From Sediminispirochaeta bajacaliforniensis DSM 16054 (GTDB lineage: Bacteria; Spirochaetota; Spirochaetia; DSM-16054; Sediminispirochaetaceae): a stretch of DNA of 64,000 bases. Each line of letters begins with the position of its first letter. The first letter of the stretch is position 1. A program made the translations under genes and the position numbers. The stretch is from positions 112,770-176,769 of the forward strand of contig NZ_KB899415.1 in the NCBI RefSeq assembly GCF_000378205.1. Reading direction: 5' to 3'. This document shows positions 32,773-41,487 of the stretch, piece after piece. The notes below the pieces were generated by a model. That model was not told where the DNA came from. It saw only the letters and a list, made by a program, of their open reading frames with translations, and made no database searches.

Positions 32773-34359
32773 ATGGTGCGAAAAAATAGAATCGGGGCAA
32801 TTTTTGCTCTCATATGTTGTGTGATAGTATATGTGCTTTCTCTTTTCTCGGCCTTTCGCCAGGACCATACTAGTTCAGGTCCCGAACGTCAGTTATGGCC
32901 TGATGCCGTTCCCGTTCTCGTGGATTCGAGCCTTCAGCGTTCCGATTTTCTGAAGATCGCGAAATCGGCAGGCTACGAAAGGGTGAGTCATCGGGGAAAT
33001 GCAATGGTTCCTCTTTTCTCTTTTCATGGAATGATTAAAGTACCTGTGGAGAATATTGCGGAACATTACGATTCTCTTGATCCGCTTTATGATCCTTTTT
33101 TAAAAAAAATTCCGGCACTTTTTAGTGGAAGCATCGATGGACGGGATGCTCAGGTCTACTATATCATCACAAAAGATGATCCGAACACGCTCTTTCGGCG
33201 ATTGTCCGGGGTGAACAGCCGTTATTCCGGACAATTTGTTGTTGCAGGAACGGGAAGCGGACCTTTGCTCCTCCTTCCTCTTATCTTTCTTTTTCTTGTC
33301 GTTTTTTTTGCTTTGGGGCTGGATGCGAAATCCCGTCTTTTCTTTTTTTTAGGGGCATTTCCGGTTGCCGTCTTTTCTTTTGGGACACCTTTTGGTTCTT
33401 ACGCGGCAGTACTTCTCTTTTCACCGTTTTGGGCTTTGCTGGTCAGCCGAATTCCCCTGTTTTTGAATGAGCGGTTTAGAAGAGGGGCGGATACTTCAAA
33501 TCTGGAACACGACCTCTTGATGAGAGCGTTTCGGTATCTCCTTTTTTCTGTTCTTTCGCTTATCTTCTTTTTTGTGTTCTCACAGAAAGGGCAGTTAAAG
33601 GGCCTGGGGCCCCTTTTCACTTGCCTTTTGGCAGGACCAGCCGTGATTGGGGCCATCATTCTCTGGCACTATGTGCGGTACGCCTCCCGACAGCATGCCC
33701 TTTTTGTATCAGTCGCCATAAGCACTACGGGCTCTGGCAAGAAACGAATGCTCCATTTTTTTTCTTCCATCTATACGCGGTGCGGTTTCGTCTTGTTCTG
33801 TTCTTCCCTGCTTTTCTTATGGCCTCTGTTTAACGACGGCTCTGCGGCCTCCCTTTCCTTGCCTGCTCCGGCACCTCATTCGGGGGTAGAGACGGCCGCG
33901 GGATTTCCCGCTATAGGTCAAAAGGGAGATTCTCTTCCTAATAGGGGGGATTATATTGCCCACTATGCGTTCCACGACGGCTATCTTTTTGGTATGAATT
34001 ATAGGGTTCCCACCCTCAATGAAGCACTAGAATATGAAAACTATTTCTATATAAACGATGTTCTCTATAGTGAACAGGTAACTGCGAAACTGTTTACAGA
34101 GCAATGGTATGAAGATATAATAGGGCAGCAGGTACAAAACGGGATTATCGGCCTTTTTCTTAACCAGACAAATTCGGTACGTCTGAATTATGTCTCTTTG
34201 GCTAGCGGAGGCGGCACGGAGCTAAGTGGGGGAAAATTACTTTTTCTGTTGACCGTTGTCCTTGTTTCGCTGGTCTTTTCGGAAATGCATAACATTTTCT
34301 CTTCGGTAAAGATGGAGCCGGGATCTCGAACGGTAAGGAGTAAAGAACAAGCAGCATGA
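32773..34359 (+). CDS. Integral membrane protein of unknown function, next to rnf
   Basis: A 528-residue protein with about eight predicted membrane helices. One is at the N-terminus (IGAIFALICCVIVYVLSLFS), followed by an extracytoplasmic domain of roughly 130 residues. A bundle of six lies between about 170 and 350 (PLLLLPLIFLFLVVFFALG and others), then a second soluble domain and a last helix near 500 (LLFLLTVVLVSLVFS). I chose ATG 32773; the longer upstream frame adds a cysteine-rich stretch with no ribosome site. It overlaps the start of rnfC by four bases, so it is translated with the Rnf operon. Not a known Rnf subunit; function unknown. Confidence 0.72.
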   Translation: MVRKNRIGAIFALICCVIVYVLSLFSAFRQDHTSSGPERQLWPDAVPVLVDSSLQRSDFLKIAKSAGYERVSHRGNAMVPLFSFHGMIKVPVENIAEHYDSLDPLYDPFLKKIPALFSGSIDGRDAQVYYIITKDDPNTLFRRLSGVNSRYSGQFVVAGTGSGPLLLLPLIFLFLVVFFALGLDAKSRLFFFLGAFPVAVFSFGTPFGSYAAVLLFSPFWALLVSRIPLFLNERFRRGADTSNLEHDLLMRAFRYLLFSVLSLIFFFVFSQKGQLKGLGPLFTCLLAGPAVIGAIILWHYVRYASRQHALFVSVAISTTGSGKKRMLHFFSSIYTRCGFVLFCSSLLFLWPLFNDGSAASLSLPAPAPHSGVETAAGFPAIGQKGDSLPNRGDYIAHYAFHDGYLFGMNYRVPTLNEALEYENYFYINDVLYSEQVTAKLFTEQWYEDIIGQQVQNGIIGLFLNQTNSVRLNYVSLASGGGTELSGGKLLFLLTVVLVSLVFSEMHNIFSSVKMEPGSRTVRSKEQAA

Positions 34360-35684
34360 AAGGATTATCTACGTTTCCAAAGGGTGGGGTCCACCCTCCC
34401 GGTGGGAAGGCTCTTGCATCGGGAAAACCAATCAAGAATGCGGTGCTTTCTTCAATGTTTGTGGTTCCGCTTTCCCAGCATCTTGGAAAACCGGCGGAGT
34501 GTATTGTTTCTGTAGGGGACGAGGTCCGGGAAGGGATGCTCATAGCAAAAGCTTCGGGTTTTATCTCTGCCCCGGTTCATTCTCCGGTTCCGGGAACGGT
34601 AAAAGAAATACGAGATATTTATCTTCCCAACGGCATGAAAAGCAGTGCGGTTGTGATCGAACTTGCGGGTGCATTCGATCGCCTCGGAAAAGAAGAACGG
34701 GCCGGAGACTGGACCCAACTTTCTGCCGAGGCATTGATGGCAAAGGTTGTTGAGAACGGCATTGTTGGACTGGGCGGAGCGACCTTTCCCTCTCATGTCA
34801 AGTTTTCCGTTCCCAAAGGGAAAAAAGCCGAGTATTTCGTTGTCAACGGGGTTGAGTGTGAACCCTATCTTACGGCTGATCACCGACTTATGCTCGAACG
34901 TGCGGATCAGATCATCGAGGGAATCAGGATTATCAGTCGTATTACCAATGCCGAAAAGTTGGCCATTGGTATTGAGATTAATAAGCCTGATGCCATTGCT
35001 TCGATGAAAGCGGCCGCGCAGAAGGCTAAAGTAAAGCTTGATGTTGTGCCCCTTAAGGTCAAATATCCTCAGGGCGATGAGAAGCAACTTCTGAAGGCTA
35101 TAACCGGCAGAGAGGTCCCTTCCGGCGGGCTTCCCCTGGATATCGGCGCTATTGTCGCTAATGTCGGAACCGTCCATGCCGTATTCGAGGCTGTGGTATT
35201 TAACAAGCCCCTCATTGAGCGGGCGGTGACGGTTACCGGCGGCGCCATAGCCGATCCTCAAAATCTGAAGGTTCGTATCGGAACGCCGATTAAGACCCTT
35301 ATCGAAGAGTGCGGCGGCTTTACGGAAGAGCCAGCAAAGATCGTCATGGGCGGTCCCATGATGGGGTTTACCATTTACGATCTTGATACGCCGGTTATAA
35401 AGGGGACCTCCGGTATCCTTGCCCTGACCCAAAGGGAGGTTCATGCCTCTACCCGGACCTCTTGTATTTCCTGCGGTAGGTGTGTAGCGGCTTGCCCGAT
35501 GGGCCTTAATCCTACAACCCTCTTCAAGTTGATCGACCACGGCGACTATGCTTCGGCAATGGAATCCGGCTTGATGGATTGTAAAGAGTGTGGTTGCTGC
35601 GGCTTTTCCTGCCCTGCCAGAATTCCTCTGGTACAGGGAATGCGGCTCGGCAAGAAGATGGGCCGGAAAAAGAAAAGTGCGTAA
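34356..35684 (+). CDS. rnfC: Rnf complex subunit RnfC (ferredoxin/NAD side)
   Basis: Peripheral subunit of the Rnf ferredoxin:NAD oxidoreductase, holding NADH, FMN and iron-sulfur sites. 442 residues. It opens FPKGGVHPPGGK, the family start. The Rossmann-like region has GLGGATFPSHVKF and NGVECEPYLTADHRLM. Two 4Fe-4S clusters are ligated by CISCGRCVAACP near residue 369 and CKECGCCGFSCP near residue 409. The ATG overlaps the upstream membrane-protein stop. First of the order C-D-G-E-A-B. Confidence 0.97.
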   Translation: MKGLSTFPKGGVHPPGGKALASGKPIKNAVLSSMFVVPLSQHLGKPAECIVSVGDEVREGMLIAKASGFISAPVHSPVPGTVKEIRDIYLPNGMKSSAVVIELAGAFDRLGKEERAGDWTQLSAEALMAKVVENGIVGLGGATFPSHVKFSVPKGKKAEYFVVNGVECEPYLTADHRLMLERADQIIEGIRIISRITNAEKLAIGIEINKPDAIASMKAAAQKAKVKLDVVPLKVKYPQGDEKQLLKAITGREVPSGGLPLDIGAIVANVGTVHAVFEAVVFNKPLIERAVTVTGGAIADPQNLKVRIGTPIKTLIEECGGFTEEPAKIVMGGPMMGFTIYDLDTPVIKGTSGILALTQREVHASTRTSCISCGRCVAACPMGLNPTTLFKLIDHGDYASAMESGLMDCKECGCCGFSCPARIPLVQGMRLGKKMGRKKKSA

Positions 35685-35701
35685 GGTCAGGTAGGGATAT
35701 T

Positions 35702-36841
35702 ATGAGCGAAAAGAATAAAGAAGCTGAAAAAATAATGCGTCTTGTGGAGAGTTCTCCGCAAATACATAATAAACAATCGACTTCGTCTATTATGTGGAGT
35801 GTTACATTGGCCCTCCTTCCTGCCGCTGCCTGGGGTATCTACCTCTTTGGCGCCAGGGCCCTGACGGTCTTGCTTGTTTCCATTGCAGCGGCCGTCGTTA
35901 CCGAGGCAATCATTGCTGCGTTTTTGGGACGATTCACTCTCTTTGACGGGAGTGCTGTGCTGACCGGCTTGTTGATAGGTTTCAACATGCCTACTGCCGT
36001 TCCATTCTATGTTCCGATTCTCGGTTCCGTTTTTGCCATTGCGGTGGTGAAGTGGACCTTCGGAGGTTTGGGAGGCAACTGGATGAACCCTGCCCTGGCA
36101 GGACGGGTCTTTGTCTTTTTTAGCTGGACTGGGCAAATGACATCCTGGAGTACTCCAAAGACGGTGGTCGATGCGGTGAGCAGTGCGACTCCTTTGGGAA
36201 TGTTGAAGACCGGCTTGCTCGACTATTCCGGTCCAGCAACCGGCCCTGCCGAATTCCTTAGTTCCAACGGCTTTGTTGGGAGCACCAGCGGTTTGTCGCA
36301 TTTTTTCGCCCCGCTCTTTGGCGGCGGTACAAGTGGAAAGATCTATGCGGATCTTTTTACGGGGAATGTCGGCGGCTGTATCGGCGAGGTTTCGGCCTTG
36401 TTGCTGATCATTGGGGCCCTCTATCTCTTTGCCAAAAAGATCATCACCTGGCAGATTCCCGTTGCTTATCTCGGTTCTTTTGCCTTGCTGGTCTGGATTT
36501 TCGGAGGAAACCGATACGGAACAGGCGCCTTTTCAGGAGATGTCCTTTTTCATCTTTTCTCCGGAGGGATCATGCTTGGTGCGCTTTATATGGCAACGGA
36601 TATGGTGACAAGCCCTCTTACCGGTAAAGGTATGATCATCTACGGGGTGGGAATTGGGTTTCTTACCTTCTTGATACGTTTTTATGGTTCTTTCCCGGAA
36701 GGGGTTTCCCTGGCAATCATCTTGATGAACATCTTTGTTCCCATGATCAACCGGTACAACAAACCGCATCGCTTCGGTGTTGAGCGGAAAAGTTTTATCG
36801 ATCGTTTAAAGGAACAGGCGAACGCGAGGGAGGAAGCATGA
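35702..36841 (+). CDS. rnfD: Rnf complex subunit RnfD
   Basis: Membrane subunit carrying covalent FMN, 379 residues with eight to ten helices. The opening SSPQIHNKQSTSSIMW is typical. FGGLGGNWMNPALAGRVF is the conserved loop, and the flavinylation site is in SSATPLGML near residue 160 (threonine of the S-A-T motif). The ATG at 35702 was chosen over an upstream frame that overlaps rnfC. The stop overlaps rnfG as ATGA. Confidence 0.96.
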   Translation: MSEKNKEAEKIMRLVESSPQIHNKQSTSSIMWSVTLALLPAAAWGIYLFGARALTVLLVSIAAAVVTEAIIAAFLGRFTLFDGSAVLTGLLIGFNMPTAVPFYVPILGSVFAIAVVKWTFGGLGGNWMNPALAGRVFVFFSWTGQMTSWSTPKTVVDAVSSATPLGMLKTGLLDYSGPATGPAEFLSSNGFVGSTSGLSHFFAPLFGGGTSGKIYADLFTGNVGGCIGEVSALLLIIGALYLFAKKIITWQIPVAYLGSFALLVWIFGGNRYGTGAFSGDVLFHLFSGGIMLGALYMATDMVTSPLTGKGMIIYGVGIGFLTFLIRFYGSFPEGVSLAIILMNIFVPMINRYNKPHRFGVERKSFIDRLKEQANAREEA

Positions 36842-37398
36842 ACAACCCCATTGTGAAAATCGGTGGAAGACTTGCCTTGATTTGTGCCGTTGCGGCGCTG
36901 GTCCTTGGGGCTGTAAATGCCCTCACCGAACCTCAGATCGCCAGGATCAAAGCGGAAAAGCTGAAAGCGGCCTTGGAAACCGTCTCGGGCGGAAGGAAAA
37001 CAGGTGAAGCAGTAGCTGTAGACAATGATTCTGTGGTCGACCGCTATTACCCTGTATATGGCGATGATGATCAAATCGCCGGCTATGTTTGCCGGCTTCT
37101 CGGCAACGGTTACGGTGGCACGATCGTGATCCTTGGTGGATATGACCTGAAGGGAACGGTCCTTGCTGCCAAAATGATGGACAACGAAGAGACCCCCGGC
37201 CTAGGAAAAGAGGCTGAGAAGGCATCTTATATGGAAAAATACGTTGGTACGGGAGGCGATAAGCCTGTTCCCGTCAGGAAAAGCATGCTCACGACCGAGC
37301 AGTCGGACAGTGTAACGGGAGCCTCCATTACGTTTATGGGGGTAGGCAAGGCTCTTCAGGAAGGGTCCCGCTTTGTAGTGTCCTTGGAGGGGAAATAG
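36838..37398 (+). CDS. rnfG: Rnf complex subunit RnfG (FMN-binding)
   Basis: Electron-carrying subunit with one N-terminal membrane helix (LALICAVAALVLGAVNAL) and an external FMN-binding domain. 186 residues. GYDLKGTVLAAKMMDNEETPGLG is the family stretch, and the flavin is expected on the threonine of DSVTGASIT near residue 162. RnfG receives electrons from RnfD; the site fits ApbE-type flavinylation, though no apbE is seen in this window. Four-base overlap with rnfD. Confidence 0.96.
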   Translation: MNNPIVKIGGRLALICAVAALVLGAVNALTEPQIARIKAEKLKAALETVSGGRKTGEAVAVDNDSVVDRYYPVYGDDDQIAGYVCRLLGNGYGGTIVILGGYDLKGTVLAAKMMDNEETPGLGKEAEKASYMEKYVGTGGDKPVPVRKSMLTTEQSDSVTGASITFMGVGKALQEGSRFVVSLEGK

Positions 37399-37399
37399 C

Positions 37400-38020
37400 A
37401 TGTGGAAAGAGTTCACAAAGGGACTGTTCAGAGAAAATCCTATTTTTGTGATTGTTCTTGGACTTTGCCCCACTCTTGGTGTATCTTCCAGGGTAGTTAA
37501 CGCCTTGGGAATGGGTGCCGGAGTAATTTTTGTTTTGTTGTGTTCAAATATTTTTATCTCTTTGTTGAAGGATTTTATTCCGAATAAGGTGAGAATTCCT
37601 TCTTATATCGTTATCATCGCTAGCTTCGTAACCGTCGTTCAGATGGTTATGCAAGCCTTTCTTCCCGACCTTTACGACAGCCTCGGGGTTTTTGTCCCTT
37701 TGATTGTCGTCAATTGTATCATTCTCGGACGGGCGGAGGCCTTTGCAAGTAAAAACGGTGTGGGAGCATCCATTCTCGATGCTCTTGGCATGGGGATCGG
37801 TTTTACGCTGGCTCTTACGATTATTTCTCTGGTTCGTGAAGTGTTCGGATCCGGTACGATAACCCTTTTTGCTTTCGGCGATTTCGATGGTGTCGTGAGA
37901 ATTCCCGGCATTGTCGATTCTCCAGCACGGGTATTTGTCCTGGCGGCTGGTGCTCTTCTTGTCATGGGGTATCTAAAGGCCCTTGTCGGAATCATTCAGG
38001 AGAAGGGAGGAAAGGGCTGA
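37400..38020 (+). CDS. rnfE: Rnf complex subunit RnfE
   Basis: Membrane subunit, 206 residues with six helices, paired with RnfA in the ion-translocating core. Characteristic segments are GLFRENPIFVIVLGLCPTLGVS near the N-terminus, with the cysteine of the membrane 2Fe-2S site, and FVPLIVVNCIILGRAEAFAS. Start ATG one base after the rnfG stop, with GGAGG upstream. No irregularities. Confidence 0.97.
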   Translation: MWKEFTKGLFRENPIFVIVLGLCPTLGVSSRVVNALGMGAGVIFVLLCSNIFISLLKDFIPNKVRIPSYIVIIASFVTVVQMVMQAFLPDLYDSLGVFVPLIVVNCIILGRAEAFASKNGVGASILDALGMGIGFTLALTIISLVREVFGSGTITLFAFGDFDGVVRIPGIVDSPARVFVLAAGALLVMGYLKALVGIIQEKGGKG

Positions 38021-38021
38021 T

Positions 38022-38612
38022 ATGAGTTATCTTGGCATTATTATTACCTTTGTCTTTATCAACAACTTTATTCTGACCCAATTTCTCGGTCTTTGCCCTT
38101 TTATCGGGGTTTCAAAAAATCTTGAATCCGCAGTTGGCATGGGGTTTGCCGTTACCTTCGTTATGGCTTTGGCCTCTTTTGCCACATGGGCGATCTACCA
38201 CCTGATTCTTATTCCGCTGAATATTGAGTTTCTTCAGACAATAACCTTTATTCTGGTCATTGCCTCACTTGTCCAATTTGTCGAGATGGTTATTCAGAAG
38301 ATTTCTCCGCCGCTCTACAAGGCTTTGGGGATTTTTCTTCCCCTCATTACGACAAACTGTGCGGTCATGGGTATCGCCCTTATTGCCGTACAGAATAAGT
38401 ATAACGCTTTGGAGAGCTTTGTCGCGGGAATCGCAGCCGGTCTTGGATTCCTTCTTGCCATCGTCTTGATGTCTACGATCAGGGAAAAGCTTGACAATGA
38501 ATGGATTCCGAAACCCTTTCGTGGGGTGCCTATCGCTTTCATCACCGGGGGATTGATGGCCCTTGCGTTCATGGCTTTTGATAAGGCACTTTTGAACAAT
38601 CTTCTAGGATAA
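38022..38612 (+). CDS. rnfA: Rnf complex subunit RnfA
   Basis: Membrane subunit, 196 residues, six helices, homologous to RnfE with inverted topology. Key segments: INNFILTQFLGLCPFIGVSK, with the paired cysteine, and FLPLITTNCAVMGIAL. The ATG at 38022 immediately follows the rnfE stop; a longer frame upstream has no family support. GGAGGAAAGG lies just before it. Confidence 0.97.
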   Translation: MSYLGIIITFVFINNFILTQFLGLCPFIGVSKNLESAVGMGFAVTFVMALASFATWAIYHLILIPLNIEFLQTITFILVIASLVQFVEMVIQKISPPLYKALGIFLPLITTNCAVMGIALIAVQNKYNALESFVAGIAAGLGFLLAIVLMSTIREKLDNEWIPKPFRGVPIAFITGGLMALAFMAFDKALLNNLLG

Positions 38613-38624
38613 CGGGAAAACGAT

Positions 38625-39458
38625 ATGTTACTTCTTAAAATACTTTATGCGTTTTTGGTGGTAGGAATATTGGGTGGCGTTCTCGGAGCAGCGCTTGTGG
38701 TCGCCTCAAAATTCTTTTCCGTCAGCAAAGATGAGCGAATACAGCAGGTTGAGGATGCTCTGCCTGGCGCAAACTGTGGTTCCTGCGGGTATGCCGGATG
38801 TGCTGCATACGCGGAGGCCATTGCAGCCGGTGAGGCGCCTCTCACCTTATGCGGACCAGGAGGAGCAGAGGCTGCATCGAAAATTGCGGAAATCATGGGC
38901 CAGGAAGTCGAAATTTCGGACCGAAAGATGGTTGCTCAGGTCCATTGTCGCGGCACTAAGGAGACTACAAGCTATCTTTATGCCTATCGGGGGCTGAAGG
39001 ATTGCAATGCCGTGCACGCCCTATTTCAGGGAGACAAGGAATGTAAATACGGATGTCTCGGACTGGGAAGCTGTATGAAGGTTTGTCCGGTTGATGCCAT
39101 ATCCTATGACTCCGGCGGAAGGGTTGTTGTTGATAAAGATGCCTGTATAAGCTGCGGGAACTGCATAGAGGTTTGTCCTACCGGTGTTATGCAGTTCGTA
39201 CCTTATGAGGCAGATTACATCGTGGCGTGTAACTCGAAAGATAAGGGAGCTGCCGTTAGAAAGTATTGTAGCGTCGGCTGTATTGGGTGTAAAATATGTG
39301 AGAAAAAGTCTCCCGAAGGTGGCTTCAAGGTCGAGGATTTTCTTTCTTCGATCGATTATGACAAGATGGGAGATAGAAGTGAAGCGGCAAAGGGTTGTCC
39401 TCCCAAATGCATTGTGCGGGTGGATTCTCTGATAAAGGGAGTCGATGAAAAAGCTTAG
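38625..39458 (+). CDS. rnfB: Rnf complex subunit RnfB (ferredoxin-accepting)
   Basis: Entry subunit for electrons from ferredoxin, 277 residues. A single N-terminal helix precedes the 4Fe-4S domain with CGSCGYAGCAAYAEAI near residue 47 and LTLCGPGG. Next come two ferredoxin-type modules (CKYGCLGLGSCMKVCP and CISCGNCIEVCP) and a further cysteine group CSVGCIGCKICEK. It closes the C-D-G-E-A-B order. The last 14 bases overlap the start of a GH57 gene. Confidence 0.97.
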   Translation: MLLLKILYAFLVVGILGGVLGAALVVASKFFSVSKDERIQQVEDALPGANCGSCGYAGCAAYAEAIAAGEAPLTLCGPGGAEAASKIAEIMGQEVEISDRKMVAQVHCRGTKETTSYLYAYRGLKDCNAVHALFQGDKECKYGCLGLGSCMKVCPVDAISYDSGGRVVVDKDACISCGNCIEVCPTGVMQFVPYEADYIVACNSKDKGAAVRKYCSVGCIGCKICEKKSPEGGFKVEDFLSSIDYDKMGDRSEAAKGCPPKCIVRVDSLIKGVDEKA

Positions 39459-41469
39459 GCTTATTTTTGGGGTGTTCGGGAGCAAACCGGTTGGAACCGA
39501 TCCCGAACAGCTTGAAACTGTGTATCAAAAAACCTATAAACCCTTTCTTACCGTTTTATATGAATTCCCTAAAATTCGTAGCTGTCTTCATTTTTCAGGG
39601 CAGCTGTTTGACTGGTTTGAAGAGACCCATCCCGAGATCCTGATGGTCATCAGCGAGATGGTGAAGAGGAAGCAACTTGAAATCATCGGGGGAGGGTACT
39701 ATGAGCCTATTTTCCCGCTTATTCCGACAAAGGACCGAGTAGGTCAGATAGAGCTTTTAACCACCTACATCAGAAAACGTTTCGGAAAGCGTCCCCGGGG
39801 CTGTTGGATTCCTGAACGGGTCTGGGAGCCTTCCCTTGCTTCTGTTTTCAGCAGTTCGGGCATGGAATACATCTTTCTTGACGATCGTCATTTTATGAGT
39901 GCTGGGCTTCGAGGGGAGAAGATTTACCATCCTTGCATTACAGAGGATCAAGGTAAGACGGTCAGGGTTCTACCTCTGACCTCCCGATTGAATCGTATGA
40001 TTCCCTTTTCCCCCCCTGAAGATGTTTACGCCAAGATAACTGAGATAGCGTCCTCCGAAGAGCATGACGTGGCGTCAATTATGATTGATGCCGATATGCT
40101 CGGATATGTGCCGGGCACGGAAGGTGTTTGTGAGGCAGGCGGATGGATGGATCGTTTTCTTCGACTTATTGATGAGAATCGCGGTGTTGCTATACCCGTA
40201 CTTCCCGGGCAGTTCGTGAGAAGCCTTGATAGCCTTGAAAAGGTTTATTTCCCGTGTACCGCCTATGAAGAGATGATGCAGTGGCCGCTTCCTCCCGAAC
40301 AGCAGATGGATCTTGAGTTTGTGAGGAGTCGGACCGAAAAGGACAACGGTTCCATCTATGTAAACGGCGGTTATTTTCGCCAATTCCTTACCCGCTACCC
40401 GGAAAGCAATTTGCTGTATGCGCGGATGATGTATACCTACTTGCTGGTGAATCAGGTGCAGAGGGATCGTGCGCGTAAAAAGAGTGCGAGAGAAGAGAGT
40501 TGGCGGGGACAATGCAATGCCCCCTATTGGCACGGTCGTTACAATGGTGTTTACGATAACCATTTGAGGAAGGCCGCATACCGGAGTTTCATAACGGCTG
40601 AAAAGACCACGCGTGAACGGGGGATTTTTACAACAGCCATACATCCGGTTGATATCGATTTCGACGGGGCGGATGAATATATCTATCAGGGGCAGAATAT
40701 TAATGCCTATATCCATCGTCGGAGCGGTATGCTTTTTGAATTGGACTATCTTGTCAGCGGTTGGAACTATCTGGATACCATGGCCCGGCACCGGGAACGC
40801 TATCACGATGAGAACGATGCACGTCTCGGTATAGATAGCTATCCGAGACGGGCTTTCCTTGATCATGTTTTATATGACGACGTCACCTTTTCCCAATTCA
40901 AGACCATGCAGTTTCGGGAGGCTGCTGATTTTATCAATCAACGGTATGATCTTGATGAACTCGATAGAGAACATAAACGGCTCTATCTCCACTGTGGAAC
41001 ATTCCTCCACATGAATGGCGCTCCGATACCGATTTTTTTGAAAAAGGGATATAATTTTTCAAAGAACAGTGTTGAGGTTGAATACACCATTGAAAATCGC
41101 TCATCAGTGCCGGCGGCCTTTCTTTTTGCGCCGGAGATTAATCTCTCGCTTTTTGCAAATGCTCAGGAAGATGCTCATTTATTTCTCGGAGACAAGGGAG
41201 ATGCGGGGGATGGCGCTTTGACAGAGGGCGTCGAACGGGGCGGAATAAAAGAGATAGCACTCCACGATAATCGCAATCATGCCATTGTGAGTATCGTACT
41301 CGATTCCCGGTGGGCTCTTTGGTCTTTTCCCATCTTCACCATTGCAGCTGGTTTGCGTGGTAAGCGTGCCGTTTATCAGTCAAATGCTTTTGTCGTGAGG
41401 AAAAAGCTTTCCCTTGAACCGGGTGAAAGCTGGAGCGGCATCATCACAATGAAAATAGAGAAAAAATAA
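39445..41469 (+). CDS. Glycoside hydrolase family 57 4-alpha-glucanotransferase-like enzyme
   Basis: A 674-residue cytoplasmic enzyme of the GH57 4-alpha-glucanotransferase/amylase type, moving or cutting maltooligosaccharide units. The N-terminal barrel has the conserved EIIGGGYYEPIF near residue 79 and CWIPERVWEP near 120, with the nucleophile glutamate expected at 124. The acid/base aspartate would be D215 in IMIDADMLG, where family members read DDGEKFG. The position agrees with the Thermococcus litoralis enzyme (E123/D214), but the surrounding motif is changed. The C-terminal DUF1926-type beta domain follows (IDFDGADEYIYQGQNI). It overlaps rnfB by 14 bases, an odd metabolic pairing. Confidence 0.87.
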   Translation: MKKLRLIFGVFGSKPVGTDPEQLETVYQKTYKPFLTVLYEFPKIRSCLHFSGQLFDWFEETHPEILMVISEMVKRKQLEIIGGGYYEPIFPLIPTKDRVGQIELLTTYIRKRFGKRPRGCWIPERVWEPSLASVFSSSGMEYIFLDDRHFMSAGLRGEKIYHPCITEDQGKTVRVLPLTSRLNRMIPFSPPEDVYAKITEIASSEEHDVASIMIDADMLGYVPGTEGVCEAGGWMDRFLRLIDENRGVAIPVLPGQFVRSLDSLEKVYFPCTAYEEMMQWPLPPEQQMDLEFVRSRTEKDNGSIYVNGGYFRQFLTRYPESNLLYARMMYTYLLVNQVQRDRARKKSAREESWRGQCNAPYWHGRYNGVYDNHLRKAAYRSFITAEKTTRERGIFTTAIHPVDIDFDGADEYIYQGQNINAYIHRRSGMLFELDYLVSGWNYLDTMARHRERYHDENDARLGIDSYPRRAFLDHVLYDDVTFSQFKTMQFREAADFINQRYDLDELDREHKRLYLHCGTFLHMNGAPIPIFLKKGYNFSKNSVEVEYTIENRSSVPAAFLFAPEINLSLFANAQEDAHLFLGDKGDAGDGALTEGVERGGIKEIALHDNRNHAIVSIVLDSRWALWSFPIFTIAAGLRGKRAVYQSNAFVVRKKLSLEPGESWSGIITMKIEKK

Positions 41470-41487
41470 ACGAACTAATGCAATAGT

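Noticed and set aside
34452..35540. A 362-codon minus-strand frame
   Set aside because: Fully antisense to rnfC, which has intact cluster motifs.
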